64,000 nt of DNA from Mongoliimonas terrestris. GTDB taxonomy: Bacteria > Pseudomonadota > Alphaproteobacteria > Rhizobiales > Pleomorphomonadaceae. The notes beneath the pieces were generated by a model. That model was not told the origin of the DNA and did not search any database. It saw only the letters and a program-made list of their open reading frames with translations. Position numbers and translations under genes: made by a program. Shown one piece after another: positions 48,057-57,382 of the stretch (its first letter is position 1; each line of letters begins with the position of its first letter). The stretch lies in NCBI RefSeq assembly GCF_001927285.1, contig NZ_MSIG01000009.1, forward strand, positions 161,194-225,193. Direction: 5' to 3'.

Positions 48057-49274
48057 ATGAAGTCCATCATCGAGGCGGCCTTCGACGAGGAGGTGGCTTT
48101 CCTGAAGGCGCTGGTGCGGGTTCCGAGCGACAATCCGCCAGGCGACTGCGAGCCCCACGCGGAGACCGCGGCCGCGCTCCTGGAGAGCATGGGCTTCAAG
48201 GTGGAGCGCCTGCCGGTGCCCGAACCCTTCGTGCGCCAGCATGGCATGCGGTCCGTCACCAACTTGATCGTGCGCCACACCTTCGGCGCCGGCAGCGGCC
48301 CGGTGATCGCCCTCAACGCCCACGGCGACGTGGTGCCGCCCGGCGAGGGCTGGACCGCCGATCCCTACGGGGCGGAAGAGCGCGGCGGCGCCATCTACGG
48401 CCGCGGCGTGGCGGTCTCCAAGTCCGACTTCGCCACCTATGCCTACGCGCTGAAGGCGCTGATCGCCTCCGGCCTCGACCTCGACGGTACGGTGGAACTG
48501 CACCTGACCTACGACGAGGAGGCGGGCGGCTTCGTCGGCCCCAAGTGGCTGATCGAGCAGGGTCTCTCCAAGCCGGACCTCGCCTTCTCGGCCGGCTTCT
48601 CCTACGCCATCACCACCGCCCACAACGGCGTTCTCCATCTGGAGGTGGTCGTGCGCGGCCGGCAGGCCCACGCCGCCATGCCGGAGACGGGCGTCGACGC
48701 GCTGGAGCATGTGGTGCCCATCCTCCAGGCGCTCTATGAGGAGCGTCACCGGCTCGGCGGCACCGTGTCGGCGCAGAAGGGCATCGGTTCGCCCAAGCTG
48801 ACGGTCGGCCTCATCTCAGGCGGCATCAACACCAACGTGGTGCCCGACCGCATCGTCATGCGCCTCGATCGCCGGCTGATCCCGGAAGAGGTGGGCCTCG
48901 ACGTGGAGGCGGCGCTGATCCGGCTGATCGAGGACGCCGCGCCGAAGGTTCCCGAACTGGAGGTGGAGGTGCGCCGCATCATGCTCGCCGAGCCGCTGCG
49001 GCCGCTGCCGGGCGTGGAGAAGCTCGTGGAGGCGGTGCAGCGCCACGCGACCGCCGTGCTCGGCGTCGCCGTGGAGCCGACCGGCGTGCCGCTCTACACG
49101 GACGCGCGCCACTATGCGGCGGCCGGCATCCCGACCATCCTCTACGGCGCCGGCCCGCGCTCCATCCTGGAGGCGAACGCCCATGCGGCGGACGAGCACC
49201 TGAAGCTCTCCGACCTCAAGGCCGCCACCGAAGTGGTGGCGCTCGCCCTGGCGGATCTGTTGAAGAAGGCCTGA
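48057..49274 (+). CDS. M20 family peptidase/deacylase (ArgE/DapE-like)
   Basis: This 405-residue protein has the M20 metal motifs IALNAHGDVVPPGEGW and LTYDEEAGGFVGPKWL and a dimerisation-type insert. ATG at 48057 after GGGAGAGGTTTGACGTG; only four bases separate it from the preceding gene, so it belongs to the uraD operon. Candidates are deacylation or deamidation of a ureide or amino-acid derivative. The substrate is not visible. Confidence 0.72.
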   Translation: MKSIIEAAFDEEVAFLKALVRVPSDNPPGDCEPHAETAAALLESMGFKVERLPVPEPFVRQHGMRSVTNLIVRHTFGAGSGPVIALNAHGDVVPPGEGWTADPYGAEERGGAIYGRGVAVSKSDFATYAYALKALIASGLDLDGTVELHLTYDEEAGGFVGPKWLIEQGLSKPDLAFSAGFSYAITTAHNGVLHLEVVVRGRQAHAAMPETGVDALEHVVPILQALYEERHRLGGTVSAQKGIGSPKLTVGLISGGINTNVVPDRIVMRLDRRLIPEEVGLDVEAALIRLIEDAAPKVPELEVEVRRIMLAEPLRPLPGVEKLVEAVQRHATAVLGVAVEPTGVPLYTDARHYAAAGIPTILYGAGPRSILEANAHAADEHLKLSDLKAATEVVALALADLLKKA

Positions 49275-49319
49275 TCCGGGCGTCCGGATGTTCCGAACAC
49301 GGTAGTCCGCCGCCTTCGG

Positions 49320-49766
49320 TCAGAGGTTCTGGCCGAGGGCGGCGGCAAACAGCGGGATGGTGGCAAGTAGCGCCCATTGGGCCACCACGAAGCGCCGAAC
49401 CCGGCCGATCTCGGCCATGCCGGGCAGGGCGCCGCCGGACCGGACCGCCCGGCCCCAGCGGCCGAAGGCGATGGTGGGCGGTGCCGAGAGGGCGCCGACA
49501 GCCAGGAAGGCCGCGATCTTGGCCCAGAAAAAGGCATTGCCGGCGTAGAAGGTCCAGTCCTTCAGGCCGAAAAAGACGCGCCCGATCCCGAGGGCGAGCA
49601 CGGCAAGCGCCACCAGCCCGTAGAAGAGGTCCAGCCGGCCGAGTCGGGCAAGCACCGGGGCTGTCAGCGGTCCCGCGAAGATCAGCGCGGTCTCGGCCGC
49701 CAGAACCGCGACCAGGGTAAAGACCGCCAGATGATGGGCGGCGGCGAGCGGGTAGGCGACGTCCAT
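49320..49766 (-). CDS. DUF2214 family membrane protein
   Basis: This 148-residue protein has four membrane segments (HHLAVFTLVAVLAAETALIF; YGLVALAVLALGIGRVFFG; FFWAKIAAFLAVGALSAP; VVAQWALLATIPLFAAAL). It matches the DUF2214 family of unknown function, whose N-terminal His pair (AAAHHLAVF) is conserved. It is divergent from a TetR gene; the palindrome between them suggests it is the regulated target. Confidence 0.68.
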   Translation of the reverse strand: MDVAYPLAAAHHLAVFTLVAVLAAETALIFAGPLTAPVLARLGRLDLFYGLVALAVLALGIGRVFFGLKDWTFYAGNAFFWAKIAAFLAVGALSAPPTIAFGRWGRAVRSGGALPGMAEIGRVRRFVVAQWALLATIPLFAAALGQNL

Positions 49767-49884
49767 GAGACACCCTCCAGGTCGCGTCCGGTCGGGGCCG
49801 TACGGTCCCCAGGACGGGTCCGTCAGGGCGGTGGACGTTCGGCGATGTTGATGGCGTCAAGACTAGGATCGAAACTGCACGGCG

Positions 49885-49900
49885 TCAACTTATAAGTTGA
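49885..49900. promoter_or_regulatory. Candidate TetR operator
   Basis: Perfect 16-base palindrome TCAACTTATAAGTTGA in the 171-bp divergent gap, 38 bases before the TetR start and 119 from the membrane-protein start. It includes TATAAG, which could be a -10 element, so binding would block transcription. Perfect palindromes of this length are typical TetR-family operators. Confidence 0.7.
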
Positions 49901-49937
49901 TGGTGTATAGTTGGCGCTGCGAATCCGGGAGCAGCCC

Positions 49938-50507
49938 ATGGCCAAGGACACCTACCACCACGGAAACCTGCGCACCGCGCTCCTCCTGGCAGCCAAGGAG
50001 GCGCTGCGTACCGAGCCGCCGGCCAAGCTGAGCCTGCGCCAACTGGCGACGGCCGTGGGAGTGAGCTTCAACGCGCCCTACAGTCATTTCGCCAGCAAGG
50101 ACGAGCTTCTGGCCGAACTCGCGCGGGAGGGCTTCGACGATCTCACCGCCCGTAGCCGGGAAATGCTGCAGGCCTGTCGCCCGGACCGGGCGAGCCGGAT
50201 TTCCGCCCTCAGCCGGGCCTATCTGCGCTTCGGCACCGAAAACCCGCACGTCTACGATCTGATGTTCGGCCGGCACGGGGAGGGCGAGCACCCGGCGCTC
50301 CGCGCCGCCGCGGAGGCGTGCTTTGCGGTGATGGCCGAGACCGTGCGCCAGGAGACGGGCGATCCGGACCTGCCGCTCTTCGCCTGGGCCACCGTCCACG
50401 GCCTCGTCACGCTGCAGAACGCCGGCCGGATCGGGCCGCTGAACAGTCCCGTCCGCCGCTTCGAAGATCTGGCCGATCGCCTACCGTTGGTGCAGAGGTC
50501 TCCGTGA
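49938..50507 (+). CDS. TetR/AcrR family transcriptional regulator
   Basis: This 189-residue protein has an N-terminal helix-turn-helix (HHGNLRTALLLAAKEALRTE, then LSLRQLATAVGVSFNAPYSH and FASKDELLAELAREGF). The C-terminal ligand-binding domain matches the WHG subfamily type (ENPHVYDLMFGRH, FAWATVHGLVTLQNAGRIG). It probably represses itself and the divergent DUF2214 gene through the palindrome 38 bases upstream. ATG at 49938 after CGGGAGCAGCCC. The ligand is unknown. Confidence 0.85.
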   Translation: MAKDTYHHGNLRTALLLAAKEALRTEPPAKLSLRQLATAVGVSFNAPYSHFASKDELLAELAREGFDDLTARSREMLQACRPDRASRISALSRAYLRFGTENPHVYDLMFGRHGEGEHPALRAAAEACFAVMAETVRQETGDPDLPLFAWATVHGLVTLQNAGRIGPLNSPVRRFEDLADRLPLVQRSP

Positions 50508-50668
50508 GCGAGAACCCGGGCGCCTATCTGTCTGGCGTACAGATGACGGCGAGGTTCGTGCGTAGCCGTCTTGATGGCGTCAAAATAAGCGAGGGTGGGA
50601 TCGGTGGGTGCCGAAGGGTGAGGGCGACAACGCGCGGACGAAAACCGCCCGTCGCCGCCTCCGCCTGA

Positions 50669-51994
50669 TCAGTGCAATTTCACCTGCGGCTCGGTGCGCC
50701 GCATGATGCTGCGGCCGAGGGTTTCCAAAGCCACCTTCGGAAAGCCGTGCAGCGCCACCTCGTGCATCTTGTAGAGCGAGCGGTACATCAGCCGGGCGAA
50801 CAGCCCTTCGATGAACATGGACCGGCCGACCACGAAGCCCATCAGGCTGCCCACCGTCGAATAGTGTCCGAGCGAGACGAGCGAGCCGAAGTCCTTGTAG
50901 ACGAAGGGCTGCAGCGGCTTGCCGGCGAGCCGGCGGCGGAGCTGGCGGTAGAGGTGGCTTGCCTGCTGGTGCGCCGCCTGGGCGCGCGGCGGGACGATGC
51001 CGCCGCCGGGGCGCGGGCAGGCGGCGCAGTCGCCCATGGCGAAGATGTCCGGATCGCGGGTGGTGACGAGCGTCTGGTCCACCACGATCTGGTTGGTGCG
51101 GGTGGTCTCCAGCCCGCCGATGTCCTTCAAGACGTCCGGACCCTTCACGCCCGCGGCCCAGACCACAAGTTCGCTTTCAACGAAATCGCCGCCCTCCAGC
51201 TCCACGCCGGCGTCGGTCACGCGCATCACCTTGGAATAGGTGCGGACCTGGACGCCGAGGTCGGCGAGGAGCGCCGCCGTGGCGGCGGACAGCCGCTCCG
51301 GGAGCGCGGGAAGGATGCGCGGACCCGCCTCCACGAGGGTGATCTTCAGGTCCCGCTCCGGGTCGATCTTGTCGAGGCCGTAGGCCACGACGGCGCGGGT
51401 CGTGCGGTGGAGTTCGGCCGACAGTTCGGTTCCGGTGGCGCCCGCGCCGATGATGGTCACGTGCAACTGGCCGGGCCGGATCGGCGCCGCCTGGGTGTGC
51501 GCCCGGTAGCAGGCGTTGACGATCCGCCGGTTGAAGCGCGCTGCCTCTTCGGGCGTCTCCAGCGCGATGGCGTGCTCCTTGGCGCCGGGCGTGCCGAAAT
51601 CGTTGGTGGTGGAGCCGATGGCGATCACCAGCGTGTCGTACTTGAACGAGCGCGCCGGGGTGATCTCCTCGCCGTCCTCGTCATAGGTGGGCGCCAGGTG
51701 GACGAGCTTCTGGTCCCGGTCGAGACCGACCATGCGGCCGTAGCGGAAGCGGAAATGGTGCCAGTGGGAGTGGGCGAGATAGTCCAGTTCGTGCCGGTCC
51801 TCGTCCATGGAGCCGGCCGCCACCTCGTGCAGCAGCGGCTTCCAGACGTGGGTGCGCGACCCGTCGATCAGGGTGATCCGCGCCTTGCCCTTGCGGCCGA
51901 GCGTGTCGCCGAGCCGCGTCACCAGCTCCAGGCCGCCGGCCCCACCCCCGACCACCACGATATGGGGCAAGGTCTCGTCGTTGCTTCTCGCCAT
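50669..51994 (-). CDS. ndh: Type II NADH:quinone dehydrogenase
   Basis: This 441-residue flavoprotein has the FAD loop HIVVVGGGAGGLELVTRLGD at the N-terminus and a second dinucleotide loop VTIIGAGATGTELSAELHRT for NADH, then DIFAMGDCAACPRPGG. The C-terminal part (GFVVGRSMFIEGLFARLMYR) is the amphipathic membrane anchor. It passes electrons from NADH to quinone without pumping protons. No other respiratory genes are adjacent. Confidence 0.88.
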   Translation of the reverse strand: MARSNDETLPHIVVVGGGAGGLELVTRLGDTLGRKGKARITLIDGSRTHVWKPLLHEVAAGSMDEDRHELDYLAHSHWHHFRFRYGRMVGLDRDQKLVHLAPTYDEDGEEITPARSFKYDTLVIAIGSTTNDFGTPGAKEHAIALETPEEAARFNRRIVNACYRAHTQAAPIRPGQLHVTIIGAGATGTELSAELHRTTRAVVAYGLDKIDPERDLKITLVEAGPRILPALPERLSAATAALLADLGVQVRTYSKVMRVTDAGVELEGGDFVESELVVWAAGVKGPDVLKDIGGLETTRTNQIVVDQTLVTTRDPDIFAMGDCAACPRPGGGIVPPRAQAAHQQASHLYRQLRRRLAGKPLQPFVYKDFGSLVSLGHYSTVGSLMGFVVGRSMFIEGLFARLMYRSLYKMHEVALHGFPKVALETLGRSIMRRTEPQVKLH

Positions 51995-52411
51995 GGCCGC
52001 ATTCCCCCTCGGTGCCGACTCTTCCGCCGATCTCCAAAGGCAAGCCTATGTTCCGAACGGTTGGCGAAGGATGACCATTCAGGCCTTGCGTCGCGAGGTC
52101 GCGGGGGGGGGGACGAGGTCGGGGACGCGGGTGAGCGCCGGATGGGCAGTATCAAGTCGACCAGGGGGCATCTGCCTCAAGCGCCCGGATCGTCATGGTC
52201 CGCGCAGGCGGACCAGCCACGCTTTCTTGCGGGGCACCGGGCGAGCGGGAAAGGGAAATGCGTGGTTGGTCCGCCTGCGCGGACCATGACGGTCGTGGAG
52301 GGCAAAGGCTAAAGCGATACGGATTCGGGCGCCGAGCAACCACTCCAACGAGCCCGAACCGTCCCGACCGTCAGGGTACTCGACTGCGGACCATCCACAC
52401 CTCCCGCGCCC
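51995..52411. other. Intergenic region between ndh and rimO with a repeat pair
   Basis: These 417 bases have no credible gene. They hold a G-run (about 52106-52114) and one complete GGTCCGC-family paired hairpin (52191-52291). The region lies upstream of ndh and downstream of rimO, both on the minus strand, so the ndh promoter must be here. Confidence 0.6.
52191..52291. repeat. Paired palindromic element (GGTCCGC family), lone copy
   Basis: Arms 52191-52222 and 52260-52291 are inverted copies matching at 31 of 32 positions. Each folds as GGTCCGC-GCAG-GCGGACC or its complement. Same family as the copies near 1239 and 21052. Confidence 0.92.
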
Positions 52412-53776
52412 TCACACCGCCGTGCCGTGGAGATCGTAGGCGTCCGCGTGGTCGATCTTGACGGTGACGATCTCGCCGGCGCGGATCGGGCGGCGGCTGG
52501 TGAGGTGGACGGCGCCGTCGATCTCCGGCGCGTCCCACTTGGAGCGGCCCTTGGCGACGGTGCCGTTGGCCTCGTCCACGATCACCGGGATGCGCTTGCC
52601 GACGCGCCGCTGAAGGAGTTTCGCCGAGATCGCCTGCTGGTGCGCCATCAACCGGTGCCAGCGGCGCTCCTGCACCTCCGGCGGCACGGCGGGCAGGCCG
52701 AGGTCGTTGGCGGTCGCGCCGGCCACCGGCTCGTACTTGAAGCAGCCGACGCGTTCCAGCTTCGCTTCGCTCAGCCATTGGAGCAGGACGTCCACGTCCT
52801 CCTCCGTCTCGCCGGGGAAGCCGACGATGAAGGTGGAGCGGATGGCAAGGTCCGGGCAGATGGCGCGCCACTTCTGGACGCGCTCCAGGGTCTTCTCCTG
52901 GTGGGCCGGGCGGCGCATGGACCTGAGCACCGACGGGGAGGCGTGCTGGAAGGGAATGTCCAGGTAAGGCAGCACCTTGCCCTCGGCCATCAGGCCGATG
53001 ACCTCGTCCACGTGTGGATAGGGGTAGACATAGTGCATGCGCACCCACACGCCCATCTCGCCGAGCGCCTGCGCGAGATCGAAGAAGCGGGCGCGCACCT
53101 CCCGGTCCTTCCAGATCCCCGCCTGATACTTGATGTCCAGCCCGTAGGCGGAGGTGTCCTGGCTGATGACGAGTAGTTCCTTGACACCCGCCTTCACCAG
53201 CCGCTCCGCCTCGCGAAGCACGTCCACCACAGGGCGCGAGACGAGGTCGCCGCGCAGCTTCGGGATGATGCAGAAGGTGCAGCGGTTGTTGCAGCCCTCG
53301 GAAATCTTCAGGTAGGCGTAGTGGCGCGGCGTCAGTTTCACGCCCTGCGGCGGCACGAGATCCACGAACGGGTCGTGCCGGGGCGGCACCGCCTCGTGCA
53401 CCGCGTTCATCACGCTCTCGTAGGCCTGCGGGCCGGTGATGGCGAGCACGTCCGGAAAGGCCTCGCGGATCTGCTCCGGCTCGGCACCCATGCAGCCAGT
53501 CACGATCACCCGGCCGTTTTCCTTCATGGCCAGACCGATCGCCTGCAGGCTCTCCGCCTTGGCGCTGTCCAGGAAGCCGCAGGTGTTGACGATCACCACG
53601 TCCGCCCCGTCGTGCCGGCGGGCGATCTCGTAGCCTTCCGAGCGCAGGTGCGTGACGATGCGCTCGCTGTCGACGAGCGCCTTCGGGCAGCCGAGGCTCA
53701 CGAAGGAGATCTTCGGCGCGGCCTCGCCGGCGATGGGCGAAAGCGCGCCGGGTGCGGCGGTGTCGAGAGTGCTCAT
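52412..53776 (-). CDS. rimO: Ribosomal protein S12 methylthiotransferase
   Basis: This 454-residue radical-SAM enzyme has the N-terminal UPF0004 cysteines ([41 protein letters not shown]) and the radical-SAM motif [22 protein letters not shown]-terminal TRAM domain ends near [18 protein letters not shown]. It adds a methylthio group to Asp88 of ribosomal protein S12. CPKALVDSE and the absence of tRNA-type variation favour RimO over MiaB. Confidence 0.9.
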   Translation of the reverse strand: MSTLDTAAPGALSPIAGEAAPKISFVSLGCPKALVDSERIVTHLRSEGYEIARRHDGADVVIVNTCGFLDSAKAESLQAIGLAMKENGRVIVTGCMGAEPEQIREAFPDVLAITGPQAYESVMNAVHEAVPPRHDPFVDLVPPQGVKLTPRHYAYLKISEGCNNRCTFCIIPKLRGDLVSRPVVDVLREAERLVKAGVKELLVISQDTSAYGLDIKYQAGIWKDREVRARFFDLAQALGEMGVWVRMHYVYPYPHVDEVIGLMAEGKVLPYLDIPFQHASPSVLRSMRRPAHQEKTLERVQKWRAICPDLAIRSTFIVGFPGETEEDVDVLLQWLSEAKLERVGCFKYEPVAGATANDLGLPAVPPEVQERRWHRLMAHQQAISAKLLQRRVGKRIPVIVDEANGTVAKGRSKWDAPEIDGAVHLTSRRPIRAGEIVTVKIDHADAYDLHGTAV

Positions 53777-53994
53777 GGGGTCGGGGATCGTCTCGGGCGG
53801 GCGGACCCGCGGAAAAAGCTGCGGGATGGATGCCGGGCAAATGCGGCGGCGTCAAGAAAGATGGCGCGGCGGTCTGCACTCCGCCCGCCCGCCCTCATTC
53901 CCCATTGCCAATCGACGACCGCGGGCGGACACTCGCTCGCCATCAAACATCGTTGCGGATCAATGGTGTAACAAGATAACAGAGGGGCCTTTCC

Positions 53995-54822
53995 ATGTGT
54001 GACCACTGCGTCATCGAAAGCGTGAAAAGCCGGATGCTGTCGCGCCGGTCGTTCTTCGCCGGCATGGCCGCCACGGCGGCGACGGCGGCTGTGGCAGCCG
54101 CCCCGGCGCCGGCCGCGGCGCAAACCGTGGCGGCGAGCGGCAAGCCGTTCGACCTGACCCACGAGCTGCATCCGGACTTCCCGACATTCTTCGGCACGCA
54201 GCAGTTCTGGATGGATCAGAAGTTCAATTGGGCCGAGCACAAGTTCAACCTGTTCGAACTCCGGGTGAACGAGCACACCGGCACCCACATGGACGCGCCG
54301 CTGCACTTCTCCGAGAACGGCATGAGCGTCGCGGAAATCCCGGTCGAGTCCCTCGTCGTGCCGCTCGCCGTCGTCGACATCCGCGCCAAGGCCGCCGAGA
54401 GCGCCGACGCCCAGGTGACGCCGGACGACCTGAAGGCCTGGATGAGCGCCAACGGTCCGCTGCCGAAGGGCTGCTGCGTGGCCATGAACTCCGGCTGGGA
54501 TGCTCATGTGGCCACGGAGAAGTATCGAAACGTGGATGCCGAGGGCAAGGTGATGCACTTTCCCGGCTTCCACCTGGAAGCGGCGCAGATGCTGATCGAG
54601 GACGGCAACGCGGTCGGCATCGCGGTCGACACCCTGTCGCTGGACTTCGGCATGTCGCCGGACTTCGCCACCCACTACGGCTGGCTGCCGACCGGCCGCT
54701 GGGGCATCGAGTGCATCGCCAACCTCGCCGCCCTGCCGGCGGCGGGCGCCACCCTGGTGGTCGGCGCGCCGAAGCACCGCGGCGGCACCGGCGGCCCGAG
54801 CCGCGTGCTCGCCATCGCCTGA
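53995..54822 (+). CDS. Tat-exported cyclase family protein (kynurenine formamidase-like)
   Basis: This 275-residue protein starts with a twin-arginine signal (SRRSFFAGMAATAATAAVAA, cleavage near AAAQT at about residue 43), then DLTHELHPDFPTFFG and NEHTGTHMDAPLHFSENGMS with the conserved HxGTHxDxPxH metal motif of the cyclase/KynB family. Members hydrolyse N-formyl or cyclic amides with a divalent metal. It should act folded in the periplasm, consistent with tatABC in this window. An AhpD-like gene follows 53 bases later. The substrate is unknown. Confidence 0.78.
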   Translation: MCDHCVIESVKSRMLSRRSFFAGMAATAATAAVAAAPAPAAAQTVAASGKPFDLTHELHPDFPTFFGTQQFWMDQKFNWAEHKFNLFELRVNEHTGTHMDAPLHFSENGMSVAEIPVESLVVPLAVVDIRAKAAESADAQVTPDDLKAWMSANGPLPKGCCVAMNSGWDAHVATEKYRNVDAEGKVMHFPGFHLEAAQMLIEDGNAVGIAVDTLSLDFGMSPDFATHYGWLPTGRWGIECIANLAALPAAGATLVVGAPKHRGGTGGPSRVLAIA

Positions 54823-54875
54823 CGATCCTGCCGGGCCGGCGCCCTTCGCCGGCCCGTTCCTTCCGGAGCCTTGCC

Positions 54876-55283
54876 ATGTCGACCGTCCCCGTTCTTGCCG
54901 ACGACGCCCTGTCGCCGGAAGCCGCCGCCGTGTTCGCCGACATCCGCGCCACGCGTAACACCGATTTCGTCAACAACTTCTGGCGCGCGCTCGCCAACGA
55001 CCCGGCGCTTCTGAAGCGCACCTGGGAGAGCCTGAAGGCCGTGATGGGCCCCGGCGCGCTCGATCCGAAGGTGAAGGAGATGCTCTATGTGGCGGTCTCC
55101 ATCGCCAACGGCTGCGAGTACTGCATCCGCTCGCACACCACCGCCGCGCGGGCGAAGGGCATGACGGAGGCGGAGTTCATGGAGCTCGTCGCCGTCGTCG
55201 GCATGGCGAGCGAGACCAACCGGATCGTCACGGCGCTGCAAGTACCGATAGACCCGGCCTTCATGGGCACGGGCGCCCGGTGA
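54876..55283 (+). CDS. AhpD/carboxymuconolactone-decarboxylase-like protein
   Basis: This 135-residue protein has the redox motif IANGCEYCIRSHTTAARAKG (C-x2-C-x3-H), placing it in the AhpD-like branch of the CMD fold, which reduces peroxidase partners or acts as a thiol oxidoreductase. ATG at 54876 after TTCCGGAGCCTTGCC. It shares an operon with the periplasmic cyclase gene but has no signal itself. Role unknown. Confidence 0.75.
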   Translation: MSTVPVLADDALSPEAAAVFADIRATRNTDFVNNFWRALANDPALLKRTWESLKAVMGPGALDPKVKEMLYVAVSIANGCEYCIRSHTTAARAKGMTEAEFMELVAVVGMASETNRIVTALQVPIDPAFMGTGAR

Positions 55284-55400
55284 CGCCCACCCGCGGCGCC
55301 GCGACGGCGCACCCTCTCGACAGGGTCCCTCCCGCCGCCTAGCTTCCGGTCTCATGATCGCGGGCGTCGAGGGCGCCCGGCACGCAAGGTCCCATTCGTC

Positions 55401-56801
55401 ATGCTCGTCCGGACGCTGTCCCTGCGCGATCCCGTGGAGGCGGTGCGCCGTCTTTCGGGATTGCCGAACGTCACCTTTCTCGACAGCGCCATGGCGCACG
55501 CCACCCTCGGCCGCTTCTCCTTCGTGGCCGCCGATCCCTTCGCCACCTTCAAGGTGGAAGGCGGTGTCGCCACCTGGAACGGCCAGCCGGTGGCCGAAGG
55601 TGGGCCGGCGGCGCTCGCCGTCCTGAAGGGCAAGCTTGCCGAATACCAGCAGGCGAGCGTGCCCGGCCTGCCGCCCTTCCAGGGCGGCGCCGCCGGCTTC
55701 CTCGCCTATGATTTCGGCCGCGAGCTGGAGCGCTTGCCGACGCCGGAGACGCTGCAGCCCGGCGTGCCGCAGGTGCTTCTCCACTTTTACGACACGGTGC
55801 TGGCCTGGGACCATCGGGAGAACCGGGCCTGGCTCGTCTCCACCGGCTGGCCGGAGACGGACCCGGCCGCCCGCGACCGCCGCGCCGCCGCCCGGGCGGA
55901 TGCGTTCGAGGAGCGGCTTTCCGCGCCGGGCCTCTTCACCGGCACGGGCGTCGGCACGGCGGAGCTCGCCTTCGCGTCCAACTTCACCCGGCCGGACTAC
56001 GAGGCCGTGATCGCCCGCACGGTGGAGTACATCCTCGCCGGCGACATCTTCCAGGCCAACATCGCCCAGCGATTCGCCGCCCGGCTCCCGGCCGACTTCG
56101 ACCCGTTCGCCTACTACCAGCGCCTCCGGGTGAAGAACGCCGCCACGTTCGCGGCCTGGCTCGACTACGGCCCGCTGAAGATCGCTTCGTCCTCGCCGGA
56201 GCGCTTCGCCCAGGTCTACGACGGACGGGTGGAGACGCGACCGATCAAGGGCACCATCCGCCGCTCCGCCCACCCGCTGGAGGACATGAATCTCGCCGGC
56301 GTGCTCCTGGATTCGGAGAAGGACCGGGCGGAGAACGTGATGATCGTCGATCTCCTGCGCAACGATCTCAGCCGCGTCTGCCGGCCCCACACGGTGCACG
56401 TCCCGGCGCTCAACGTGCTGGAGACCTATGCCAGCGTTCATCACCTCGTTTCCGTCGTCACCGGCGTTCTCGACGAGGGCAAGGACGTGGTGGACCTCCT
56501 CGCCGCCGCCTTCCCGGGCGGGTCGATCACCGGCGCGCCGAAGATCCGCGCCATGGAGATCATCACCGAACTGGAAAAGGTGGAACGCGGCATCTACTGC
56601 GGCTCGATCGGCTATCTCGGCTTCGACGGCGCGGCGGACACCAACATCGCCATCCGCACCGTGACCTTCGTCAACGGCGAGGCTATCCTGTTCGGCGGCG
56701 GCGGCATCACCGCGTTGTCGGACCCGGCGGCCGAATACGACGAGACCATCGTGAAGGCGTCACGGGTGCTTGCCACCTTCCGGCCGGAGGGCGGGGCATG
56801 A
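55401..56801 (+). CDS. pabB: Aminodeoxychorismate synthase component I
   Basis: This 466-residue chorismate-utilising enzyme carries the motif RPIKGTIRR at 280-288. The lysine in PIKGT is the PabB hallmark, where anthranilate synthases have PIAGT. FQANIAQRFAARLP, DRAENVMIVDLLRNDL and PGGSITGAPKIRAMEII complete the active site. It adds ammonia to chorismate for p-aminobenzoate. Its stop overlaps the pabA start. Confidence 0.9.
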   Translation: MLVRTLSLRDPVEAVRRLSGLPNVTFLDSAMAHATLGRFSFVAADPFATFKVEGGVATWNGQPVAEGGPAALAVLKGKLAEYQQASVPGLPPFQGGAAGFLAYDFGRELERLPTPETLQPGVPQVLLHFYDTVLAWDHRENRAWLVSTGWPETDPAARDRRAAARADAFEERLSAPGLFTGTGVGTAELAFASNFTRPDYEAVIARTVEYILAGDIFQANIAQRFAARLPADFDPFAYYQRLRVKNAATFAAWLDYGPLKIASSSPERFAQVYDGRVETRPIKGTIRRSAHPLEDMNLAGVLLDSEKDRAENVMIVDLLRNDLSRVCRPHTVHVPALNVLETYASVHHLVSVVTGVLDEGKDVVDLLAAAFPGGSITGAPKIRAMEIITELEKVERGIYCGSIGYLGFDGAADTNIAIRTVTFVNGEAILFGGGGITALSDPAAEYDETIVKASRVLATFRPEGGA

Positions 56802-57382
56802 TCCTGATCGTGGACAACTACGACAGCTTCGTCGGCAACGTCGCCCGCTACTTCCGCGAACTCGGCGAGGCGGTGACGGTCGTGCGAAACGACGCGCTCT
56901 CGGTCAACGAGATCCAGGGGCTGAACCCGCGCGCGATCGTGATTTCGCCGGGTCCGTGCAGCCCAAAGGAGGCGGGGATCTCCAATCCACTGATCCAGGC
57001 GCTCTCCGGACGCATCCCCATCCTCGGCATCTGCCTCGGCCACCAGTGCATCGGCGACGTGCTGGGCGGTCGGGTCGTGCGGGCCCGCGAACCCATGCAC
57101 GGCCGCGCGTCGCTCGTCACCCATGAGGGCACCGACGTCTTCGCCGGCCTGCCCAACCCCTTGAAGGTGGGGCGCTATCATTCGCTGATCGTGGAGGTGG
57201 ACGACCCCGAAAGCCCGCTGGTGGTGACTGCCCGGTCGGATAAGGGAGAGGTTATGGGTCTCGCTCATCGGGAACATCCGACCTACGGTGTGCAGTTCCA
57301 CCCGGAATCGATTCTCACCGAAGGGGGACATGCCATGCTGGCCAATTTCCTGAAGCTGGCCGCGGAGCGGACGGGACGATGA
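56798..57382 (+). CDS. pabA: Aminodeoxychorismate synthase component II (glutamine amidotransferase)
   Basis: This 194-residue class I amidotransferase has the nucleophile cysteine in LGICLGHQ (Cys79) and the His-Glu pair in YGVQFHPESILTE. It supplies ammonia from glutamine to PabB. ATGA overlap with pabB and with pabC shows one operon. It could also serve anthranilate synthase, as in some bacteria, but the pab context favours PABA. Confidence 0.88.
   Translation: MILIVDNYDSFVGNVARYFRELGEAVTVVRNDALSVNEIQGLNPRAIVISPGPCSPKEAGISNPLIQALSGRIPILGICLGHQCIGDVLGGRVVRAREPMHGRASLVTHEGTDVFAGLPNPLKVGRYHSLIVEVDDPESPLVVTARSDKGEVMGLAHREHPTYGVQFHPESILTEGGHAMLANFLKLAAERTGR

Noticed and set aside
50504..50668. 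Small frame overlapping the TetR stop (GTG start)
   Set aside because: No ribosome site, arginine-rich random-looking product, no homology recognised.
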